64,000 nucleotides of DNA from Acidimicrobiaceae bacterium (lineage in GTDB: Bacteria; Actinomycetota; Acidimicrobiia; Acidimicrobiales; UBA8190): positions 1-64,000 of the forward strand of contig PLXQ01000059.1 of assembly GCA_003151475.1 (NCBI GenBank), given 5' to 3'. Of the stretch, positions 59,347 to 64,000 are shown one piece after another. The position numbers and the translations under genes are program-made. Position 1 is the first letter of the stretch. Each line of letters begins with the position of its first letter. The notes beneath the pieces were generated by a model. The model saw only the letters and a list, made by a program, of their open reading frames with translations. It did no database searches and was not told where the DNA came from.

Positions 59347-61107
59347 TCAGTCTTCGGAGTCGGCTTCTTCGGCCAGTGCCAGCCAGGCGTCTTCGACCTT
59401 CTCGAGCTCCACCTGGATCGCAGCCAGCTCGTCGCCCAAACGGGTCATTTCCACGTAGTCGACGGCGACCGTCAATGACTCGATGATCTTGTCGCGCCGT
59501 CGCGTCAACCGGGTCAGTTCCTTCTCTGTCTCACGCAGAAGCCGGCCGATGGATGATCGACCGCTGCCGGTGCCTCGTGCACCGGTTGCTCCTTGCGGGG
59601 CTTTCCGCGGCGTCGGGGAAGAGGAGGGGACCGACGGCACCCGGCGGAGATCGCCACCGTCGAGCCGGGCGATCCACCCCGTCACACCCCCCGGTACGGC
59701 CGACCCCTTCCCGTCGGCCTCCACGGCCACAAGGCGCTCGGTGGTGCGGTCCAGAAAGGTTCGGTCGTGGCTGACCACCACCAACGCTCCCGGCCAGTCG
59801 TCGAGGAAGTCTTCGAGGACTCGGAGCGTGTCGAGATCGAAATCGTTGGTGGGCTCGTCGAGGAACAGAACATTGGGTCGGGCGGCGATGACCAGGAGCA
59901 ACTGCAGGCGGCGTCGTTCTCCGCCCGAAAGCGTGCCGGCGCGGGCATACGGCAGGTCGCCGGAGAACGAGAACCGTTTCATCAGCTCGACATCGGCCAC
60001 GGAGCCCGGGGACCGGTGCGGGCCGGCGACCAGGTCCTGCACCCGGGCCTGCAGGTCCATGGTGGACCCCTGCTGGTCGTAATACCCCGTCACCACCGTC
60101 GGGCCGACTTCCACCGTTCCCCTGGTGGGTCGACGCCTGCCGGCCAGGAGATCGACCAGGGTTGACTTTCCGGTCCCATTGGCACCCACGATCCCGAGAC
60201 GCTCGCGGCGGCCGAGCACGAGATCGACATCCGACAAGACCATGGGTCCCTCGTCATAACGGAAGCTGACCCCGACGCACTCGATCACTTTGTCGCCCAG
60301 TCGCGGTGTCGTTCGTTCGGGTCCGATCGCCATGATGTGTGCGGTCGGTGCCGGGAGGTCCTCGATGATGCGTACGGCGGCGTCGATCCGCGCTTGCGGC
60401 TTGCGTGAACGAGCCTGGGCCCCCCGTCGGAGCCACGCCAGCTCGCGGCGCGCCAGATTACGTCGGGTTGATTCGGCCGACATCGCCTGCTCCTCGCGAT
60501 CGGCCTTGGCCTCGAGGTACGAGGCATAGCCCCCCTCGTGGATGTAGCCGTGACCCCGATCGAGTTCGAGTATCCGGGTGGTGAGCCGGTCGAGCAGGTG
60601 ACGGTCATGGGTCACCAGAACGAGTCCGCCCCGGAACGAAAGCAGGCGGTGTTCGAGCCAGTTCACGGCCCCCAGATCGAGGTGGTTGGTGGGCTCGTCG
60701 AGAACCAGGAGCTCCGCCGGGTGCGTCAGAACCCGGGCCAGGGCCACTCTCTTGGCCTCACCCCCCGAGAGAGTGGTGACCTGATCATCGATGCTGGAGC
60801 CCATACCCAACCGCTCGAGGGCCGCTTCGGCTTCCCAACCCTCGCCCACCGCGGCGCGCACCGTGCCCGGGGGCAATTCGGGCACCTGCTCGAGGAATCC
60901 CACCCGCGAGGAACGACCACGCCGGACGTCGCCTTCGTCGGGCCTCTCGACGCCCGACAGGACTCTCAGAAGGGTTGATTTGCCCGTGCCGTTGATGCCC
61001 ACGACCCCGATCCGGTCACCGTCGGAGATCGTGAGGGAGAGACCGGCGAACAGAACTTTGTCGACGCGGCGTACGGCCACCTGTTGGAGATCGACGAGCA
61101 CGGCCAC
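59347..61107 (-). CDS. ABC-F family ATPase (Uup-like)
   Basis: The 586-residue soluble protein has two ABC domains: Walker A GINGTGKST (37-45) with signature LSGGEAKRVAL, and GANGTGKST near 318 with TLSGGERRRLQLL and LFLDEPTNDFDLDTL. A helical linker (TRRNLARRELAWLRRGAQAR) joins them and a coiled-coil C-terminal domain (LLRETEKELTRLTRRRDKII) follows, as in Uup. ABC-F proteins act on ribosomes or on DNA intermediates; Uup limits transposon excision and rescues translation. No membrane partner is expected. The GTG read from 61107 is the start. Confidence 0.9.
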   Translation of the reverse strand: MAVLVDLQQVAVRRVDKVLFAGLSLTISDGDRIGVVGINGTGKSTLLRVLSGVERPDEGDVRRGRSSRVGFLEQVPELPPGTVRAAVGEGWEAEAALERLGMGSSIDDQVTTLSGGEAKRVALARVLTHPAELLVLDEPTNHLDLGAVNWLEHRLLSFRGGLVLVTHDRHLLDRLTTRILELDRGHGYIHEGGYASYLEAKADREEQAMSAESTRRNLARRELAWLRRGAQARSRKPQARIDAAVRIIEDLPAPTAHIMAIGPERTTPRLGDKVIECVGVSFRYDEGPMVLSDVDLVLGRRERLGIVGANGTGKSTLVDLLAGRRRPTRGTVEVGPTVVTGYYDQQGSTMDLQARVQDLVAGPHRSPGSVADVELMKRFSFSGDLPYARAGTLSGGERRRLQLLLVIAARPNVLFLDEPTNDFDLDTLRVLEDFLDDWPGALVVVSHDRTFLDRTTERLVAVEADGKGSAVPGGVTGWIARLDGGDLRRVPSVPSSSPTPRKAPQGATGARGTGSGRSSIGRLLRETEKELTRLTRRRDKIIESLTVAVDYVEMTRLGDELAAIQVELEKVEDAWLALAEEADSED

Positions 61108-61288
61108 GAGATGCCCAGGGTATCGGCCCGTTGCCTGAGCGCGATCCGATCAAATGCCGGCTGGGCCGGACCTCCGCGGCTCGGCGTCGGGGCCAGGGAC
61201 GGACACTCCCTGGGCAAAACCAGGCCCACCTGTTCTGTTCCGCAGGCCCCGATGTCGGGCATATTCTCCGACCTCGTGATCGTGCGGA

Positions 61289-62641
61289 TCAAATCACGTA
61301 GAGCTGACCGTCTGATCCTTTGGCCACTCCGAGGCGATGCAGTCCGGTGGCGGCCGGACCTAGTTCGACAGCACCTGTCGTCGAGTTGAACTGCGATCCG
61401 TGGCACGGGCAGACGAGCACTTTGCCGGCGGTGTCGTACTCGACGATGCATCCGGCATGTGGACAGACAACGTCAAAGGCCAGGAACGTGCCCTTTTGCG
61501 GTTGAATGACGAGCGAGGGATCGCCGGTTTTCGGATCGTTGAAGGATCCGGCCCCTCCCACGGGGACCTGCGATGCCGCCCCGATTGCCGTCCCGGCCGG
61601 ACGGGGTCGAGGCGTGGTCGTGGTGGGTGCCGGTGCGCTGGAGCCGGGCGGCGACGTCTTCGAAGGTGATGTGGTCGTCGGTGCCTGGGTGGCCGGTGAG
61701 GTCGTAGTCGTCGGCGGCGCCGTGGTCGGTGTCACCCCGAGAGCCGACGGCCCCGCCTTGGCCGAAGCGCCTCCGGCCAGGCGGCCGATGCCGGCCGCCA
61801 GTCCCCCGCCGAGCAGCGCCATCAGGGCCGCCCCGGCGGCGAGGGAGCCCTGGGCGGCGAATGTGCGCCGATCCATCTCGGTCTCCACGGGGTCCCGGGG
61901 CGCCTCGGACCGACCGATCAAGTAGGGACACGGTGTCGGCTCACACGGTGCACCGCGGCGGGCGAGACAGGCGCCGTTCTCGTACGAACCGCAGACGTCG
62001 CGCACCATCGAAAACGGAATCGGCACGACGAGAGCGGGGCCCTGACCGGCGCGCCTTCGCACCGCGTTCGCCACCAGTGCGTCCACCGAAAGAGCACCCC
62101 CCGATCCGGCCAGAATCAGCGGGGTCCAGGCGAAGGCGAAGACGATGTCGGAACCCGTGTAGAACGGGCTCGAATGAAAGCTGATGGTGAGAAAGAGCAT
62201 GAGCGACAGGGCGAAGCCTCCCACCGCCGCCACCCTCGTCCACAGCCCGAGAAGGGCTCCCAGACCGACGGCGATTTCCACTAACGCTATGAGGAGCCCC
62301 AACGGGACGGCCACGTGCACGAGGGGGGCGACAAGCGCATGAACAGGACTTCGGCGCGCCGCTCCGGCGAGTTGCTGCTGAATCGATATGGGGTTCGAGG
62401 AATCGAAGAAACCGGGATTGGCGAGCTTCTGGAGACCGGCAAAGCAGAAGGTGAAGCCCAGGAACAACCGCAAGGGGATCAGGACCCAGCCGGCGGAGTA
62501 CAGAAAACGTGGCGGTGGGCCGAGTAGTGCCCAGTTCGACTTCAGCGTCGAACGGTTGACTCCGGCCGACGGCGGCCTACCCGCGGCGGCTCGCGGCCCA
62601 TGGACAGGAGGTCGACGACGACTTGCACCACGTCCGGACAT
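61289..62641 (-). CDS. DoxX-Rieske fusion membrane protein
   Basis: From the ATG read at 62641 the protein has 450 residues; an upstream ATG at 62668 is possible. A DoxX-type four-helix domain (RLFLGFTFCFAGLQKLANPGF, IALVEIAVGLGALLGLW, FHSSPFYTGSDIVFAFAWTP) is followed by a Cys-rich loop (VCGSYENGACLARRGAPC). A helix with MDRRTFAAQGS comes next, then a long Thr/Pro/Ser linker and a Rieske [2Fe-2S] domain. The likely cluster ligands are C393, H395, C411 and H414; C398 and C413 form the disulfide. It may pass electrons between quinone or sulfur compounds and the Rieske centre outside the cell. The MDRRTF motif is only weakly twin-arginine-like. Confidence 0.85.
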   Translation of the reverse strand: MSGRGASRRRPPVHGPRAAAGRPPSAGVNRSTLKSNWALLGPPPRFLYSAGWVLIPLRLFLGFTFCFAGLQKLANPGFFDSSNPISIQQQLAGAARRSPVHALVAPLVHVAVPLGLLIALVEIAVGLGALLGLWTRVAAVGGFALSLMLFLTISFHSSPFYTGSDIVFAFAWTPLILAGSGGALSVDALVANAVRRRAGQGPALVVPIPFSMVRDVCGSYENGACLARRGAPCEPTPCPYLIGRSEAPRDPVETEMDRRTFAAQGSLAAGAALMALLGGGLAAGIGRLAGGASAKAGPSALGVTPTTAPPTTTTSPATQAPTTTSPSKTSPPGSSAPAPTTTTPRPRPAGTAIGAASQVPVGGAGSFNDPKTGDPSLVIQPQKGTFLAFDVVCPHAGCIVEYDTAGKVLVCPCHGSQFNSTTGAVELGPAATGLHRLGVAKGSDGQLYVI

Positions 62642-62795
62642 TGCCTTCCCTGCCTCCGATGTCGGCATCCCGCTGCGACGATATTCCCCCTCAGGATGAG
62701 CGCTGGACCATGACAGCAACGTGAAGTCCGGGCATTTTTTTCGTCCCCGGGTGCCATTCATCTTCTCGCAAGGTCCGGCGAGTAGACCTTTAGGT

Positions 62796-63464
62796 GTGAG
62801 AGTTCTCGTAGCCGAGGATGATGAAGCCCTGCGCTCGGTACTCGAGCGAGGTCTGCGAGAAAACGGCTATGTGGTCGACGCCGTGCCCGACGGGGACCGG
62901 GCCCTGTCGTTTCTCCATACGTATGAATATGACGTGGCAGTGCTGGACTGGCGTATGCCCAAGGTGTCGGGACTCGAGGTCATCCGGGAACTCCGCCGTC
63001 TCGGCTCAGCCGTCCCGATTCTGATGCTCACCGCCCGTGACACGGCGAACGATCGCGTGACCGGACTGGACGAAGGCGCCGATGACTACCTGGTGAAGCC
63101 CTTCGACTTCAGCGAACTGTTGGCTCGGCTGAGGGCACTGCAGCGCAGGGTGCCGACCGTCCACGGGCCACAGTTGACCGTCGGCAACCTGATCTTCGAT
63201 CCGGCGACTCGTCAGGTCCACATCGGTTCGAAGAGCCCCGCTCTCACCAGCACGGAGATGTCCATCTTGGAGATCCTCATGCGAAGGTACCCGAGCGTCG
63301 TCGAGCGCCGTTCGATAGCGCTGCATGCCTGGGCCGAAGAAGCCGACGCCCTCGGTTCGAACACGATCGACGTCCACCTGGCAAGGCTTAGGGCGAAACT
63401 TGTCGGTGGTCAGGTTCGCATCGAGACGATCCGTGGGATCGGATACAGGATCATTGGCACATGA
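62796..63464 (+). CDS. OmpR-family response regulator
   Basis: The 222-residue protein starts at GTG 62796 (MRVLVAEDDEALRSVLERGL). The receiver domain has the phospho-accepting D51 in VLDWRMPKVSG and the conserved Lys in YLVKPFDFSELL. The C-terminal winged helix (LTSTEMSILEILMRRYPSVV, NTIDVHLARLRAKL, TIRGIGYRI) binds DNA. Its stop overlaps the following histidine-kinase ATG, so they form a two-component operon. The regulon is unknown. Confidence 0.92.
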   Translation: MRVLVAEDDEALRSVLERGLRENGYVVDAVPDGDRALSFLHTYEYDVAVLDWRMPKVSGLEVIRELRRLGSAVPILMLTARDTANDRVTGLDEGADDYLVKPFDFSELLARLRALQRRVPTVHGPQLTVGNLIFDPATRQVHIGSKSPALTSTEMSILEILMRRYPSVVERRSIALHAWAEEADALGSNTIDVHLARLRAKLVGGQVRIETIRGIGYRIIGT

Positions 63465-64000
63465 ACGATCGGCACGTATCCAAACGCCCGTTTTTCATAC
63501 ACGCAGCACGCGTGGCGGCGGTGGCCACGTTCCTCATCGGCATCGTCTTCGTCACCGTCGTGGTGGGATTCGACGTCGTCGACAACCACCATCTGGTGGC
63601 ACAGGTCGATCTCAACCTCACGGAGCGACTGGCCGATGCGAGCCGCCAGGGCAAGTTGCTGTCGACGACCACTGAGGTGGACAACGATCATGACGTCGAT
63701 TCCGCCCCGGTCATTCTGTGGCGAGTCTCCGGAAATGACAAAGTGACTAAATTGACCGACGGTTCGCCCGCATTGCCCAGCACAGCGTGGATCCACTCGA
63801 GTCGATCAGTGACTATCGACATCAAGGGTCAATCCTTCCGTTTGGACGCGACGCCCGTCCGTCACGGGTGGCTTGTGGCCGGCCAGAGTCTTGGCGAGCA
63901 GCAACATGTCGAACGAGTCTTGCTCGCGGGCGAGCTCATCGCCGGACCTATTTTCCTGGTCGCGACCTTCCTGGGCACCCTGGTCATAGGCGTGAAGGCG
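63461..64000 (+). CDS. Sensor histidine kinase (3' end beyond the window)
   Basis: ATG 63461 overlaps the regulator stop (ATGA), and the frame stays open for 180 codons to the window end. A first helix (about residues 15-38, RVAAVATFLIGIVFVTVVVG) precedes an extracellular sensor region of about 110 residues, then a second helix begins near 158 (ELIAGPIFLVATFLGTLV). HAMP, HisKA and HATPase parts lie beyond 64000. The partner regulator and this layout support a sensor kinase. Confidence 0.85.
   Translation, partial: MNDRHVSKRPFFIHAARVAAVATFLIGIVFVTVVVGFDVVDNHHLVAQVDLNLTERLADASRQGKLLSTTTEVDNDHDVDSAPVILWRVSGNDKVTKLTDGSPALPSTAWIHSSRSVTIDIKGQSFRLDATPVRHGWLVAGQSLGEQQHVERVLLAGELIAGPIFLVATFLGTLVIGVKA

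Overview
The window is high-GC, gene-dense actinobacterial DNA. Several features point to the class Acidimicrobiia rather than to streptomycetes or mycobacteria: secreted fibronectin-III proteins carrying GYWLV-type 42-residue repeats, F420-type enzymes (a luciferase-like oxidoreductase and a Ddn-like reductase), a DUF1214/SDR/sulfotransferase run, a type II glutamine synthetase, and acidimicrobial-style DoxX and Rieske proteins. This placement is inference; there is no rRNA or other decisive marker. I see no insertion sequence, prophage, CRISPR array or plasmid origin. Two tRNA genes are present, Val-GAC and Cys-GCA.

Layout. 0-1.7 kb: 3' end of a large secreted FN3/repeat protein. 1.7-6.4 kb: gene-poor DNA with a frameshifted acetyltransferase, a c-di-GMP pair (GAF-EAL and membrane GGDEF) and a small zinc-ribbon ORF. 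6.6-9.4 kb: tRNA-Val and tRNA-Cys flanking a PhyH dioxygenase, then a GT4 glycosyltransferase. 9.4-13.3 kb: glnD and an L,D-transpeptidase. 13.3-20.8 kb: marC with an enoyl-CoA hydratase, two oppositely oriented DrrA/DrrB-type ABC exporters, a DUF4388 protein and a luciferase-like oxidoreductase. 20.9-24.4 kb: DUF1214, SDR and sulfotransferase genes. 24.7-29.7 kb: a 5'-3' exonuclease, a PAS-GGDEF-EAL protein and an MFS exporter. 30-34.5 kb: a DUF4160/DUF2442 pair and a catabolic-looking SRPBCC, alcohol dehydrogenase, VOC and P450 cluster. 34.5-36 kb: a patch of decayed genes. 36-44.5 kb: adenosine deaminase, membrane proteins, an OatA-type acyltransferase, a frameshifted zwf and a K+ channel with two RCK regions. 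44.5-49.7 kb: glnII, a transglutaminase, a class III aminotransferase and a DMF-amidohydrolase-like protein. 49.8-51.7 kb: a scarred region with a 23-codon ORF, a small gene and truncated transporters. 51.7-57.4 kb: a UvrD-like helicase and a PP2C/STAS/kinase partner-switching operon. 57.4-64 kb: DinB, a TetR/Ddn-like operon with a clear operator-promoter, an ABC-F ATPase, a DoxX-Rieske fusion, and a two-component system whose kinase runs off the window.

Three patterns are the most notable. First, short tandem repeats (12-26 bp, different sequence at each place) recur at or near gene 3' ends, and several span the stop codon. Second, several genes carry single-base frameshifts (GNAT, DUF4160, zwf), and there is a decayed TetR/maleylpyruvate-isomerase-like patch; these are either real decay or assembly errors. 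Third, two 15-bp palindromes sit exactly on the spacer and start region of the promoter of the Ddn-like/TetR operon. I found no wholly new multi-gene defence or biosynthetic system that I can defend. The best candidates for undescribed small elements are the 58-codon zinc-ribbon ORF, the 23-codon ORF with a near-perfect ribosome binding site, and a repeat-built antisense ORF behind glnD.
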